A stretch of DNA of 64,000 nt from Erysipelothrix urinaevulpis (GCF_009828835.1 NZ_WTTB01000003.1:124001-188000), one strand, 5' to 3'; shown: positions 15,933 through 24,939, numbered from the stretch's first letter. Notes: a model not told the origin generated them from the letters alone. Translations and numbers: made by a program.

Positions 15933-16220
15933 ATGGATCAATATAAGTTAATGAAAGCTTTGTTTGATTCTGGGGAAGAAGAGTTTAGTCTTGAAGAAAT
16001 TGCCAATCTCAGTGGTAAGAAAGGGACCGACCTAGAAAAACATGTGGAAATTCTTTGCAAAAAGCGATACCTAAAGAAAACAGATGATACGTATCACTTT
16101 ACCGAAAATGCAAGAATAGAATTTGCAAATGATTTTTCTAAACGAGTATTTATCATGCTCATTCTAGCTTCATTTTTTATCACTGCCATCTTATATGTTA
16201 TTGCTAGGTCATTAAGCTAG
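15933..16220 (+). CDS. Winged-helix protein with C-terminal membrane anchor (95 aa)
   Basis: Residues 1-60 read as a winged helix-turn-helix (EFSLEEIANLSGKKGTDLEKHVEILCKKRYLKKTDDTYHFT). A short linker leads to one membrane helix at about 70-92 (VFIMLILASFFITAILYVIA). This would be a small membrane-tethered regulator or a degenerate domain used for protein contacts. The promoter has TTGATATAAT-like sequence 20 bases upstream, and the ribosome site is AAGAAGG. No neighbour gives a pathway. A terminator follows. Confidence 0.75.
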   Translation: MDQYKLMKALFDSGEEEFSLEEIANLSGKKGTDLEKHVEILCKKRYLKKTDDTYHFTENARIEFANDFSKRVFIMLILASFFITAILYVIARSLS

Positions 16221-16230
16221 ATGACATTGA

Positions 16231-16257
16231 AAAAGCCGTCCAATGGACGGCTTTTTT
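16231..16257. terminator. Bidirectional terminator
   Basis: A perfect 11-bp stem AAAAGCCGTCC / GGACGGCTTTT around a three-base loop, flanked by A and T runs, serves the small winged-helix gene on one side and the sensor kinase gene on the other. Confidence 0.9.
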
Positions 16258-17567
16258 TAACGACGTGGTATATGAAGATAGGCAATGAATTCTTGATCTT
16301 GAGTGTCCCAAGAGAAGACACCACCAATTGATTCCATCGTCTTTGAAACTATTTTTGTACCTAACCCTCTATTTCCTTCTGTTGTTGTTTTGGTTGAACT
16401 TAAATCATCATGAATGTTACCATCAAATGAGTTTTTAATGACAATATCCAACCAGTGATCACGCGCATTGGAAGAGACTGTAATATAACGTGCCTGAGAA
16501 TCCCCTGCTGCCTCGAATGCATTCGTCAATAAATTTGTAAATAAACGAACAATTGTTAGCTCATCCATACTGATTGCTTCATCCCAATACAATATTCCAT
16601 CAAAGTGGATTTCATTCTCAACACAGCGATTGGCATATTCTTGAAATACTGCATCCAAAAGAGGATAGTTAGAGTATTGTTTATGCGCAACTTCATTGGA
16701 TGCAAGCGTTACTCCCATCTCATCGAGTATATGTATGGCCTCTTCAAATTGATTATTTCTTAATAAACTATTAATAGTCGACAACATTCTTTTATAATCA
16801 TGTCTAAATTCTCTAAAACCTTCCGTATATTTTTGATAGGAACGATAATGACTGATTTGCATTGACAATTGATTTTGTAAAGCCACTGTTTGTTTTTCAT
16901 GCTCTAAACTTTCTGAAACACTAATTCCATTTTGTAAAGCAGAATACGCAACCACACCCACTATAATAGCTGTGATTAAATGAACTGAGGAATACCAAAT
17001 TTCATTCAATGTATAACGACTTCCAAACGTAATAACCATCATATACAATCCTAAAATTGTTTTATTAAAAAGAATATACCGTAATTGTCCAGGATTAGCA
17101 AAAACATAGTTCATGCGCTCAGTTGTTAAGATAAACTTATTCCAGTAAACAAATAAAACAACGACAAGCATCGCACTTATTTGAAAGATCATTAGCGCGT
17201 GGTAGCCTCCCTGTTTTAATACAGCGATTGGAATTTGAACAAACAAAGAATAAACAGACATGACACCAGACCGCATAACAAATAAATAGAACACGTAATG
17301 AATGGCTCCAAAGTAAGCAAGCGTAGCCGATGTATTAAATACAACCATAAACCAAATAAACATCAGAACTAAAAACACCAAATACGCAACAAATGTTGGA
17401 TAATACTTCGCTTGAAAATGCGCAAAGAACACTGAATTTAATGGCATCAGTACAAAAACCAATATTTTTCCATATTTACGATAATCAGCATACCTCGAAA
17501 AATTTTTAAACGTTAAATAAATTAATAAATATACCGAAAGGGACGTTGAAAGTATCAAAAGTTTCAT
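16257..17567 (-). CDS. AgrC-like sensor histidine kinase (HPK10, GHKL ATPase)
   Basis: The N-terminal 210 residues contain about six membrane helices. A linker leads to the phospho-acceptor helix FREFRHDYKRML (His at about 256 from this start) and an ATPase domain with the N-box LFTNLLTNAFEAAGD and the G-box GNRGLGTKIV. The reversed-order, short catalytic part is typical of the AgrC/ComD peptide-sensing class. I start it at ATG 17567, one base after the regulator stop; an upstream ATG (17600) would overlap the regulator by 32 bases and lacks a ribosome site. The partner regulator precedes it. No peptide precursor or AgrB is next to it. Confidence 0.88.
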   Translation of the reverse strand: MKLLILSTSLSVYLLIYLTFKNFSRYADYRKYGKILVFVLMPLNSVFFAHFQAKYYPTFVAYLVFLVLMFIWFMVVFNTSATLAYFGAIHYVFYLFVMRSGVMSVYSLFVQIPIAVLKQGGYHALMIFQISAMLVVVLFVYWNKFILTTERMNYVFANPGQLRYILFNKTILGLYMMVITFGSRYTLNEIWYSSVHLITAIIVGVVAYSALQNGISVSESLEHEKQTVALQNQLSMQISHYRSYQKYTEGFREFRHDYKRMLSTINSLLRNNQFEEAIHILDEMGVTLASNEVAHKQYSNYPLLDAVFQEYANRCVENEIHFDGILYWDEAISMDELTIVRLFTNLLTNAFEAAGDSQARYITVSSNARDHWLDIVIKNSFDGNIHDDLSSTKTTTEGNRGLGTKIVSKTMESIGGVFSWDTQDQEFIAYLHIPRR

Positions 17568-17568
17568 G

Positions 17569-18297
17569 TTATGATTCCCATCGATTGACGACATAATCAT
17601 TAAATTCTTTCTTTAAATCAGAAAGATATGTTTTACCAATCGGAATTTCACTACCATCAGTCAATAGAAGCGTATCTTTTTTGAATACTGCTACATGTCT
17701 TAAATTAACAAGATATGCACGATGAGTTCTCGCGAAACCTTGACCCTCTAACTGCTTTGTTAAGTTATCCATTGTTTCGTAAAACTCAAAAAAATCAGAT
17801 AAATAATAAACTCTCATGACGCGGCGGTAAATCGCAAAATAAGTAATATCTTTCATTGGGATTTTTCGAACTTCTGCTCCCATTGAACAATCAAAATACT
17901 TATCTTGATTTTGATCGACTTCTTCAACCACTTTTAAAAACACTTCTTTAAATCGTTCGTTACTCAATTCTTGTTTAACAAGGTAGTGAAACGAACGTAC
18001 ATCAAACGCTTCAAAAACAAAATCATGGGATGTTGTTAAGAAAATAATTTCACCATCATAGCCATCATCTCTCAACTTACGTGCTGTTTCCATTCCATTT
18101 ATTTTATCCATAAAGATATCTAAAAAGATGATGTCTGGAATATCTCGTCGATCATCCATATGAAAAAGCATGTCTTCTGCTCGTTTAAACGTAGACAACG
18201 TTATACTCAGGTTATTTTCTAGTGAATTTTTCTGAATCATTTCTTTTGTTTGGGCGATGACCTCTTCATTGTCATCACATAAGTAGATATTAATCAT
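17569..18297 (-). CDS. LytTR-family response regulator (AgrA-like)
   Basis: The receiver domain (1-120) has DD near the start, the phosphorylation site FLDIFMDKINGME (Asp about 60) and the conserved Thr and Lys. The C-terminal domain is LytTR: KIPMKDITYF, FEFYETMDNLTKQLEGQGFARTHRAYLVN and IPIGKTYLSDL. Such regulators bind paired direct repeats. I place the start at ATG 18297, eight bases from AAGGGG, rather than at the in-frame GTG (18306). It is first in a two-gene operon with its kinase. Confidence 0.9.
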   Translation of the reverse strand: MINIYLCDDNEEVIAQTKEMIQKNSLENNLSITLSTFKRAEDMLFHMDDRRDIPDIIFLDIFMDKINGMETARKLRDDGYDGEIIFLTTSHDFVFEAFDVRSFHYLVKQELSNERFKEVFLKVVEEVDQNQDKYFDCSMGAEVRKIPMKDITYFAIYRRVMRVYYLSDFFEFYETMDNLTKQLEGQGFARTHRAYLVNLRHVAVFKKDTLLLTDGSEIPIGKTYLSDLKKEFNDYVVNRWES

Positions 18298-18351
18298 TGT
18301 AATCACCCCTTGTATTCTTTGGTCCTATTCTCTATATTATACCACGATTTT

Positions 18352-19425
18352 TTACTTGTTTAAAACAACATAATTTTTGGCATTAAACCATTCATTTTTT
18401 ACACTATCCTTATTCTCAACCAATTGAGCTAATCGATATCCTATGATTGGACCACTTGTTAACCCTGACGAACCAAGACCACTGGCAACATAGATTCCTT
18501 TTTGACTAATCTCACCATAATAAGGTGTATAGTCTGAACTATGTGCCCTTATACCAACACGATAGCCATCTATATCCTTTTCGTTCAAACTTGGTAAATG
18601 ACGACTCGCTTCTTCTTTTAATTCATTTAAGATGTGCCAATCAACCGCTTCATCTACATAATCATTCTCATGACTTGCCCCCACAACTAAAGACCCTTTT
18701 TGATCGAATAGAAAATCGATTTCTCCTTTAGGCATGATAACAGGATATACTTTATCACTTGTCGTATCAAATTCAATAAGTTGGCCTTTTTGTTTTCTTA
18801 CATCCACTGAATAATGACTTAAGAAATTTAAACTTTCTTTCAGCCATGCGCCTGCAGCAAAAATTATTTCATCGAAAACATAACCATTGATACTATATTG
18901 ATCATTTAAACACTGAGTGTTTGCCCATTCATTTTTATAAATCATCCCTTGGTTTATCGCTTTGTCTTTGAGCGTTTGGACAAGCTTTTGACCATCAACT
19001 CGTGCAGCTCCTTCAACGTACACACCTGATTCCCACATAAAACCAGGTGGTGTCAAATCGTCTGCTAGACCCACTTTTTTTATCTCGCCAATTTTCGATG
19101 TTTCTTTTTGGCGTTTTTTACCTAAATTATAGATTTTGTCTTCCATTTTTTCATTAATATATAGGCCACCAATTTTCTCGTAAAAATCGCTATTTTTCAT
19201 ATCACAGATTAAAGTATCATAAAACTCTGCCCCATCTTGAACCAATTGATACCAAAATTGATTTCTCCTTTGACTCAGCCACGGACAAACAATTCCAACT
19301 GCTGCGGAAGTAGCTTGAAGCTCTCCATCATCAAACATCATTAATTCAATTTCTTTGTTTTTGGATAAATAAAATGCCGCAGTTGCTCCAACAACCCCAC
19401 CACCTACGATTGCAATTCTTTTCAT
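18352..19425 (-). CDS. FAD-dependent D-amino-acid oxidase/dehydrogenase-like enzyme
   Basis: A DAO-family flavoprotein of about 357 residues. The Rossmann dinucleotide motif GGGVVGATAAFYLS lies at the N-terminus, FD ends the second strand, GIVCPWLSQRRNQFWYQL follows, and the FAD-binding C-terminus reads GIYVASGLGSSGLTSGP. Members oxidise glycine or D-amino acids to the keto acid (DadA, glycine oxidase). The substrate cannot be read from sequence, and no thiamine or cell-wall gene is adjacent. I prefer ATG 19425, with AAAGAG nine bases upstream, over the ATG three codons earlier. The gene is divergent from the P-type ATPase gene. Confidence 0.85.
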   Translation of the reverse strand: MKRIAIVGGGVVGATAAFYLSKNKEIELMMFDDGELQATSAAVGIVCPWLSQRRNQFWYQLVQDGAEFYDTLICDMKNSDFYEKIGGLYINEKMEDKIYNLGKKRQKETSKIGEIKKVGLADDLTPPGFMWESGVYVEGAARVDGQKLVQTLKDKAINQGMIYKNEWANTQCLNDQYSINGYVFDEIIFAAGAWLKESLNFLSHYSVDVRKQKGQLIEFDTTSDKVYPVIMPKGEIDFLFDQKGSLVVGASHENDYVDEAVDWHILNELKEEASRHLPSLNEKDIDGYRVGIRAHSSDYTPYYGEISQKGIYVASGLGSSGLTSGPIIGYRLAQLVENKDSVKNEWFNAKNYVVLNK

Positions 19426-19453
19426 CTTAATCATCTCTTTCTAAATAAATTGC

Positions 19454-19482
19454 TTGTACTTGTTGTACTAATACACTATGAT
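19454..19482 (+). promoter_or_regulatory. Promoter of the P-type ATPase gene
   Basis: TTGTAC (19454-19459), a 17-base spacer and TATGAT (19477-19482), followed 30 bases later by the AAGGAG site of the gene. Confidence 0.7.
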
Positions 19483-19512
19483 AATAGAGTAGTTATCAAG
19501 GAGTGTGTCATT

Positions 19513-21843
19513 ATGAAATTCGTCGGATTAACACAAGAAGAAGTTCAAGAAAAAATCTCGAATCAACACGTTAATACTTTACCTAAACCCGAAATAAAAA
19601 CTAACGGGCAAATAATACGTCAACACGTTTTTACCTTTTTTAATCTCTATAGTATTATTATAGCCTCTGCATTACTTTATGTAAAAGCCTACTCTAGTTT
19701 GTTCTTCATTTTTGTAATGTTTACGAATACTGTCATGTTTATTATTCAAGAAATAAGGTCTCGTAATCTTATTAGCGAACTTAACATTATTATTTCCCCC
19801 AAAACAAAAGTCTTACGGGATGGTCAACTTATTGAGATTGATAATGAGGATATCGTCCTTGATGACATCGTCTATTATGAATCAGGAAACCAAATCAGTG
19901 CCGATGCTACCATAATCGATGGATTTGTCGAGGTGAATGAATCCCTTCTATCAGGTGAAGTGGACGCCATTGAAAAACATGAAGGCGATCCATTATTATC
20001 CGGTAGTTTTATCATTAGTGGCGGCTGTTATGCAAAAACAATCCATGTTGGTGCTGACAACTATGCCGTAAAAATTACTCAGGCTGTGAAAACTGATCGT
20101 GAATCTAATTCAGAATTACTTAAAACATTTAAAAAAATTACTCGATATACAAGTTTATTTGTTATTCCGATTGGTTCAATCCTATTGTATCAAGGTCTGA
20201 TTGTTCGCGAACAAACATTAAAAAGTGTCTTTGTTAATACTTCATCAGCGTTGTTAGGTATGTTACCGCAAGGCCTTGTTTTATTGACAACACTTTCTTT
20301 GATTGCAAGTGCATTGAAACTTGGTTCAAAGAAAACCCTCATCCAAGACCTTTATGCTATTGAAATTTTGTCTCAATCAGATGTTCTTTGTTTAGATAAA
20401 ACAGGAACTCTAACCCATGGAGAAATGACGTTAAAATCAGTTCATGAATATGATCCAAGATTTGAAGAATATATTCAAACTTATGTTAATTTCACTCATG
20501 ATAATAATGCGACAGCTTTAGCTTTAAAGAAAGCATTTACAGGAAACACTCGCTTGAATGTGGTTCAAGAAATTCCGTTTTCTTCCGCTAGAAAATGGTC
20601 AGCATTAAATCTTGATAACAATACCTCTTTAATCTTAGGTGCTCCAGAGGTTTTAGCAAACGACCTGGATTTACCTTCATCGATGAGTTTAGAGCGTTCC
20701 AATGGTTCTCGTATCATTCTAGCAGGCCTTAGTACCGAAACGATTGATTTAAACTATAGCCCAAACAATCTCACTCCCCTTGCTTTCATAGCGATTCAAG
20801 ATCCTTTACGTGACGATGCAGCGAATGCCATTAATTTTTTCACCGAAAACGATGTCGCAATTAAAATTATTTCTGGGGATAGTGTTGAAACTGTTCAAGC
20901 AATAGCAAGTCAAGCGAATGTTCCAAATGCTAACCATACCGTCGATGCTCGGACTTTAACAACCGATGAAGAAATTGAACATGCAATCTTAAACTATAGT
21001 GTCTTTGGGCGAGCTACACCAAATCAAAAATTAAGATTTGTGGAAGCCTTACAAAGAAACAAAAAGAAAGTTGCAATGACTGGTGATGGTATCAATGATG
21101 TTCTTGCTTTAAAGAAAGCTGATTGTTCCATTGCAATGGGAGAAGGAAGTGACGCGGCTTTACAAATATCACAGGTTGTGATTATGGACGGACAATTATC
21201 AACACTTGTGGATGTTGTTAAAGAAGGACGTCAAGTGATGAATCACATCACCCGATCTGCCTCAATGTATTATCTTCGAACTATTTTAACCTTCTTTGTT
21301 TCATTTATCGCAATCATGATGAATGTTCCATTCCCGTTCATCCCCTTCCAAATCACACTTACTAATATGTTTGTTGATGGTTTCCCATCCTTTATGTTGC
21401 TCTTTGAACAAAATATTGATAAGCCCAAAGAAAGTTTATTTATGCATGTATTTAGACACTCTGTGCCTAATGCTGCTGCAATCATCTTCTTCTGGTTCAT
21501 TCTCAATGTCTTTAATCAAACCTTTAATCTTGATGTCGAGAGTTCTCAAACAATGATGTATTTCCTTAACGGTTACATTTCAATTCATATGATTTATCGA
21601 ATTTACAAACCACTTAACTTATATAGGGTTGCTGTCTTAATCATCGATTTTGTCGGCTTCCTTCTCTCAAGTTTGATTTTCTGGCCATTACTTGAACTAG
21701 AACGTCTTAACTTCTATCACATTAAGTTAATGCTTGTCTTTGTTGCTGTATCACACCTTATCGTATACTGTGTCCACCAGATCGTTAAAAGCATCATTAA
21801 ACGCTCAAATTCTTCAAAAAACAACAATTTTTCAGAAGCATGA
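19513..21843 (+). CDS. Cation-transporting P-type ATPase (CtpE-like P-II/P-III type)
   Basis: A 776-residue membrane pump. The actuator motif is SGEVD (LLSGEVDAIE, about 146) instead of the canonical TGES. The phosphorylation loop is DKTGTLTHGEM (Asp about 295), and the hinge is MTGDGINDVLALKKADCSIAMG. The membrane segment before the catalytic loop holds the Pro motif GMLPQGLVLLTTLSL, as in the CtpE-type Ca2+-linked pumps of Gram-positives, which have shorter C-terminal membrane parts. The ion is not certain. The start is ATG 19513, behind AAGGAG; longer in-frame starts lie upstream of the promoter. The following ankyrin gene has its own promoter inside the stop region. Confidence 0.85.
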   Translation: MKFVGLTQEEVQEKISNQHVNTLPKPEIKTNGQIIRQHVFTFFNLYSIIIASALLYVKAYSSLFFIFVMFTNTVMFIIQEIRSRNLISELNIIISPKTKVLRDGQLIEIDNEDIVLDDIVYYESGNQISADATIIDGFVEVNESLLSGEVDAIEKHEGDPLLSGSFIISGGCYAKTIHVGADNYAVKITQAVKTDRESNSELLKTFKKITRYTSLFVIPIGSILLYQGLIVREQTLKSVFVNTSSALLGMLPQGLVLLTTLSLIASALKLGSKKTLIQDLYAIEILSQSDVLCLDKTGTLTHGEMTLKSVHEYDPRFEEYIQTYVNFTHDNNATALALKKAFTGNTRLNVVQEIPFSSARKWSALNLDNNTSLILGAPEVLANDLDLPSSMSLERSNGSRIILAGLSTETIDLNYSPNNLTPLAFIAIQDPLRDDAANAINFFTENDVAIKIISGDSVETVQAIASQANVPNANHTVDARTLTTDEEIEHAILNYSVFGRATPNQKLRFVEALQRNKKKVAMTGDGINDVLALKKADCSIAMGEGSDAALQISQVVIMDGQLSTLVDVVKEGRQVMNHITRSASMYYLRTILTFFVSFIAIMMNVPFPFIPFQITLTNMFVDGFPSFMLLFEQNIDKPKESLFMHVFRHSVPNAAAIIFFWFILNVFNQTFNLDVESSQTMMYFLNGYISIHMIYRIYKPLNLYRVAVLIIDFVGFLLSSLIFWPLLELERLNFYHIKLMLVFVAVSHLIVYCVHQIVKSIIKRSNSSKNNNFSEA

Positions 21844-21865
21844 TATAATAAGAGTGATAAGGAGG
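21841..21865 (+). promoter_or_regulatory. Extended -10 promoter and ribosome site of the ankyrin gene
   Basis: TGATATAAT (TG at 21841-21842, TATAAT at 21844-21849) is an extended -10 that overlaps the ATPase stop codon. AAGGAGG follows at 21859-21865. RNA started 6-8 bases after the -10 would have a very short leader, which excludes the GTG at 21854 as start. Confidence 0.65.
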
Positions 21866-21871
21866 AATATT

Positions 21872-22468
21872 ATTCATAATTCACTCATCGAGGCGATTCA
21901 AAATTCACAGATGGATGATGTAGAAAATATCATTGAAAAAAACCGTGATATCTTAAGCAATGAATTTACATTATCCGATGATATCCCAGGAGGTTCAATC
22001 TTACAGTTTACCATTCAAAACAACAAACCAAAGATTGCACGATATTTAATTGATTTAGGTGTGGATATAAATCAAAAAGTTCCTGGTCCCCTTGAAGGTT
22101 GGACAATGCCAATACTGCACGTTGCAATTCAAGCAACGATGGCCCAAAGCAGATTTCCAAGACGTGCTGCTGATGGACCCAAAAATGACGGTGTATTATT
22201 TAATGAACTTCTTGACCTTGTAGATTATATGATCAAACATGGTGCCAACATCCATCAAACTGATTCATATGGAAACGTTGCCATCATGCGAGCAGTCTTA
22301 GACGCACTTGCTCTTGATATTACAATCACTGATGAAGAAATGGACGAAGATATTCGGTCATTATTCAAAGTTCTCATTCATAATGGTGCTGATTTAGATG
22401 AAAGCACCAAAACACGAGAATCGGTCAATGATATGTTTAGAAATAATGACATCATAAAATATTTTTAA
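21872..22468 (+). CDS. Ankyrin-repeat protein with apparent ATT start
   Basis: A protein of about 198 residues with ankyrin-type repeats: SLIEAIQNSQMDDVENIIEK, then GGSILQFTIQNNKPKIARYLIDLGVDIN, then ILHVAIQA, LLDLVDYMIKHGANIHQTD, YGNVAIMRAVLDA and LFKVLIHNGADLDE. Such repeats bind partner proteins; the partner is unknown. The AAGGAGG site at 21859-21865 is followed at proper spacing by ATT codons (21869 and 21872) and no ATG, GTG or TTG. The next ATG (21911) has no ribosome site and would cut into the first repeat. An AUU start, known for infC, is the simplest reading. Confidence 0.75.
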   Translation: MHNSLIEAIQNSQMDDVENIIEKNRDILSNEFTLSDDIPGGSILQFTIQNNKPKIARYLIDLGVDINQKVPGPLEGWTMPILHVAIQATMAQSRFPRRAADGPKNDGVLFNELLDLVDYMIKHGANIHQTDSYGNVAIMRAVLDALALDITITDEEMDEDIRSLFKVLIHNGADLDESTKTRESVNDMFRNNDIIKYF

Positions 22469-22506
22469 AAAGAACTGCCGACATTTATTTGTCAGCAGTT
22501 CTTTTT
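22467..22506. terminator. Bidirectional terminator between the ankyrin gene and nagA
   Basis: Stem AAAAAGAACTGC / GCAGTTCTTTTT extended by CGACA / TGTCA with one mismatch, flanked by A and T runs. Confidence 0.9.
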
Positions 22507-22528
22507 TTATTCATAAATTGGTTATTAT

Positions 22529-23680
22529 CTATTTTTGAAACGATAGGACACCACGGCAAATTGTCGCTTGAACATTAATATCATTATCAACTATAACGAT
22601 GTCCGCATCTTTACCGGCAGTTAAACTACCTTTACGATCAAAGACCTCTAAATGCTTGGCACTGTTAGCACTCGACATTTTAACAAGATCCTCCATCGAA
22701 CATCCTGTAAAATCTCTTAAGTTTCTGACAACAAAGTCCATTTCAGCAACACTACCTGCTAGAGATCCTGATTCAATACGGCATTCTTTACCTTTTTTAT
22801 AAACAGTTTGTCCACCTAAATCATATTCACCATCCGGTAATCCTTTAGCACGCATTGCATCAGTAATTGCAATAACATTGTCGACACCTTTAATCTTATA
22901 ACTTGCATCAACAATATGAGGATGTAAATGAATACCATCCACAATGAGTTCTGCTTTAAGTTCTGGGTACATGAATCCCGCTGTAACAACACCAGGTTCA
23001 CGATGATGATGAGGCGTCATCGCATTGTGGAAATGCGTCAAATTAGACAAACCTTCTGGAATTTCAGCAACAATCTGATCAAAAGTTGAATCGGTATGCC
23101 CAGCAGATGGGATAACACCCAGCTCGCGCAAGCGGTTTGTAAATCCTTTTTCTGCTTCTTCTGGTGCATAAGTAATTAATTTTATTTTTCCTTTTGCCGT
23201 TTTCCAGAAATGGTTAAACGAATCAATCGTTGGTTTTTGAACATAATCAGGGTTTTGGGCTCCAACATGTTTTTTTGAAATAAAAGGTCCTTCCAAATGA
23301 ATACCTAAAATTTCTGCTTCGCCTGGTTTATTATCAGTTTCCACATACTTAACAATTTCTTCCAATGCTTTGTCAACATTTTCAACAGACTGCGTCATTG
23401 TCGTTGCCAGATATGACGTCGTCCCTTCTTTAGGTAAGAAAGAAGCTATATCTTTCAATGCCTTTTGGGTTGCATCCATATGGTCAGCACCATTGGCACC
23501 ATGAATATGCTGATCAATAAAACCTGGTAAAACATTCATACCTTCAGCATCAATTATTGTGTCATCTTTTGGTGCAAATTCCATTTTTCCTAATGAAATT
23601 ATTTTATCATTTTCAATTTTGATATATCCATTATCAATGACTCTATCTTCTAAATAGAGTTTTCCGTTAATTATTAACAT
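22529..23680 (-). CDS. nagA: N-acetylglucosamine-6-phosphate deacetylase
   Basis: Removes the acetyl group from GlcNAc-6-phosphate in the cytoplasm, giving GlcN-6-P for NagB. The amidohydrolase signature is complete: the metal motif GFIDQHIHGANGADHMD, HLEGPFIS, PSAGHTDSTF, LTHFHNAMTPHHHREPG, and the catalytic Asp in VIAITDAMRAKG. The C-terminal strand set GKDADIVIVD rebuilds the beta sandwich. The start is ATG 23680, five bases after GGAGG; the ATG four codons upstream overlaps the ribosome site itself. The gene is divergent from nagB with a 109-base shared control region. Confidence 0.95.
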   Translation of the reverse strand: MLIINGKLYLEDRVIDNGYIKIENDKIISLGKMEFAPKDDTIIDAEGMNVLPGFIDQHIHGANGADHMDATQKALKDIASFLPKEGTTSYLATTMTQSVENVDKALEEIVKYVETDNKPGEAEILGIHLEGPFISKKHVGAQNPDYVQKPTIDSFNHFWKTAKGKIKLITYAPEEAEKGFTNRLRELGVIPSAGHTDSTFDQIVAEIPEGLSNLTHFHNAMTPHHHREPGVVTAGFMYPELKAELIVDGIHLHPHIVDASYKIKGVDNVIAITDAMRAKGLPDGEYDLGGQTVYKKGKECRIESGSLAGSVAEMDFVVRNLRDFTGCSMEDLVKMSSANSAKHLEVFDRKGSLTAGKDADIVIVDNDINVQATICRGVLSFQK

Positions 23681-23703
23681 AATTACCTCCATCTAACATT
23701 GTT

Positions 23704-23760
23704 ATTATACCACTATTCAAAGCATCTTGCATTTGCATTTATTAGCAAATTCTTTATAAT
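23704..23760. promoter_or_regulatory. Divergent nagA/nagB promoters
   Basis: For nagB: TTGCAT (23733-23738), 16-base spacer, TATAAT (23755-23760). For nagA: an extended -10 TGGTATAAT, the complement of 23704-23712. The -35 parts of both overlap around 23725-23738, where GCATTTGCATTTATTAGC could hold a regulator; no proven operator is recognised. Confidence 0.65.
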
Positions 23761-23789
23761 AGTATTGATTAGAAAAGTGAGGAAACAAA

Positions 23790-24500
23790 ATGGAACTTAT
23801 TGTTGTTGAAAACCCACAAGAGGGGGCAAAAGTTGGTTTTAACATAATCAACGATGTAATGAAAGCAAACGAAATCAACGTCTTAGGACTTGCTACAGGA
23901 AGTACACCTGTTGAAATGTATAAATTAATCTCAGAAAGTGATTTAGACTTCAGTGATGTTGTCTCAATAAACTTAGATGAGTATATTGGTATTGGAAAAG
24001 ACCACGACCAAAGCTATGACTATTTCATGCGCAAGAATTTATTTGAAGCTAAACCTTTCAAAGCTAACTATTTACCTGATGGATTAGAAACAGATGAAGC
24101 GAAGGAATGCGATCGTTATAACCAATTAATCGAGGATAACCCTATCGATTTACAAATCTTAGGGATTGGTGGAAATGGTCATATCGGCTTTAATGAACCA
24201 GGTGCATCTTTTGACTCATTAACAGAAAAAGTAGCATTAGCTCCATCTACCATTGAAGCAAATGCGCGTTTCTTTGAAACAAAAGATGATGTTCCAAAAT
24301 TCGCATACTCAATGGGTATTAAATCAATTATGTCAGCTAAAAAAATCGTTTTATTCGCTTATGGCGAAGGAAAACAAGATGCAATTAAAGGTCTCTTCGA
24401 AGGCGAAATCACCGAAGATCTACCAGCAAGCGCACTACGTAATCACCCTAACGTTACTGTTGTTGTGGACAAAGCAGCAGCTGGAAAATTAAGCTTATAA
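23790..24500 (+). CDS. nagB: Glucosamine-6-phosphate deaminase
   Basis: Converts glucosamine-6-phosphate to fructose-6-phosphate and ammonia. Motifs of the family are all present in 236 residues: LGLATGSTPVEMYK, SINLDEYIG (catalytic Asp), QILGIGGNGHIGFNEPG (catalytic His) and the C-terminal YGEGKQDAIKGL. The length is that of the short monomeric Gram-positive enzymes without the allosteric tail of the E. coli hexamer. It is divergently transcribed from nagA; a NagE-like PTS permease is encoded 11 kb away, so import, deacetylation and deamination are all in this window. Confidence 0.96.
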   Translation: MELIVVENPQEGAKVGFNIINDVMKANEINVLGLATGSTPVEMYKLISESDLDFSDVVSINLDEYIGIGKDHDQSYDYFMRKNLFEAKPFKANYLPDGLETDEAKECDRYNQLIEDNPIDLQILGIGGNGHIGFNEPGASFDSLTEKVALAPSTIEANARFFETKDDVPKFAYSMGIKSIMSAKKIVLFAYGEGKQDAIKGLFEGEITEDLPASALRNHPNVTVVVDKAAAGKLSL

Positions 24501-24502
24501 TT

Positions 24503-24544
24503 AAAAAAGATTGTCTACATGTTAATGTAAACAATCTTTTTTTA
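24503..24544. terminator. Bidirectional terminator between nagB and the zinc-ribbon gene
   Basis: Long stem AAAAAAGATTGT / ACAATCTTTTTT continued by TACAT / ATGTA around a GTTA loop. Confidence 0.92.
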
Positions 24545-24886
24545 TGCTTTTTTTACAAATTCAGATTTTAGTTTCATTGGTCCAAAGCCATCAACTTTAC
24601 AATCAATATCATGACCATCAGCTGGGTTGGATATTAAGGTAATCGCCTTAACCTTTGTGCCTTGTTTAATTGGATTTGAACTCCCTTTAACTTTTAAATC
24701 TTTTACAACAATGACATCATCACCATCATTCAACACAGTTCCATTCGCATCTTTAATAAGTTCTGCTTCTGCATCAAGTGCTGCTGATAATTCAGTCCAT
24801 TCGTGCGCACATTCAGGACAAACTAATAAATTTCCATCCTCATACACATATGAAGAATCACATTTTGGACAATTTGGTAACGCCAT
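24542..24886 (-). CDS. PhnA/YjdM-family zinc-ribbon protein
   Basis: A 114-residue protein with an N-terminal zinc ribbon (CPKC at 6-9 and CPEC at 23-26) and a C-terminal KOW/SH3-like domain ([16 protein letters not shown], then [13 protein letters not shown]), which is the full PhnA/YjdM family pattern. Despite the historical link to phosphonates, the molecular role of this family is not settled, and no C-P lyase or phosphonatase gene is nearby. Single gene with its own ribosome site AAGGGTG. Confidence 0.9.
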   Translation of the reverse strand: MALPNCPKCDSSYVYEDGNLLVCPECAHEWTELSAALDAEAELIKDANGTVLNDGDDVIVVKDLKVKGSSNPIKQGTKVKAITLISNPADGHDIDCKVDGFGPMKLKSEFVKKA

Positions 24887-24939
24887 TCATATCACCCTTT
24901 CTTTTTCAAGTATAGCTTATATATTTTACTTGTCAAAAA

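Noticed and set aside
21734-21871. Upstream extension of the ankyrin protein to an ATG inside the P-type ATPase gene
   Set aside because: It would overlap the ATPase by 110 bases, lies before the gene's own promoter and adds no ankyrin-like residues.
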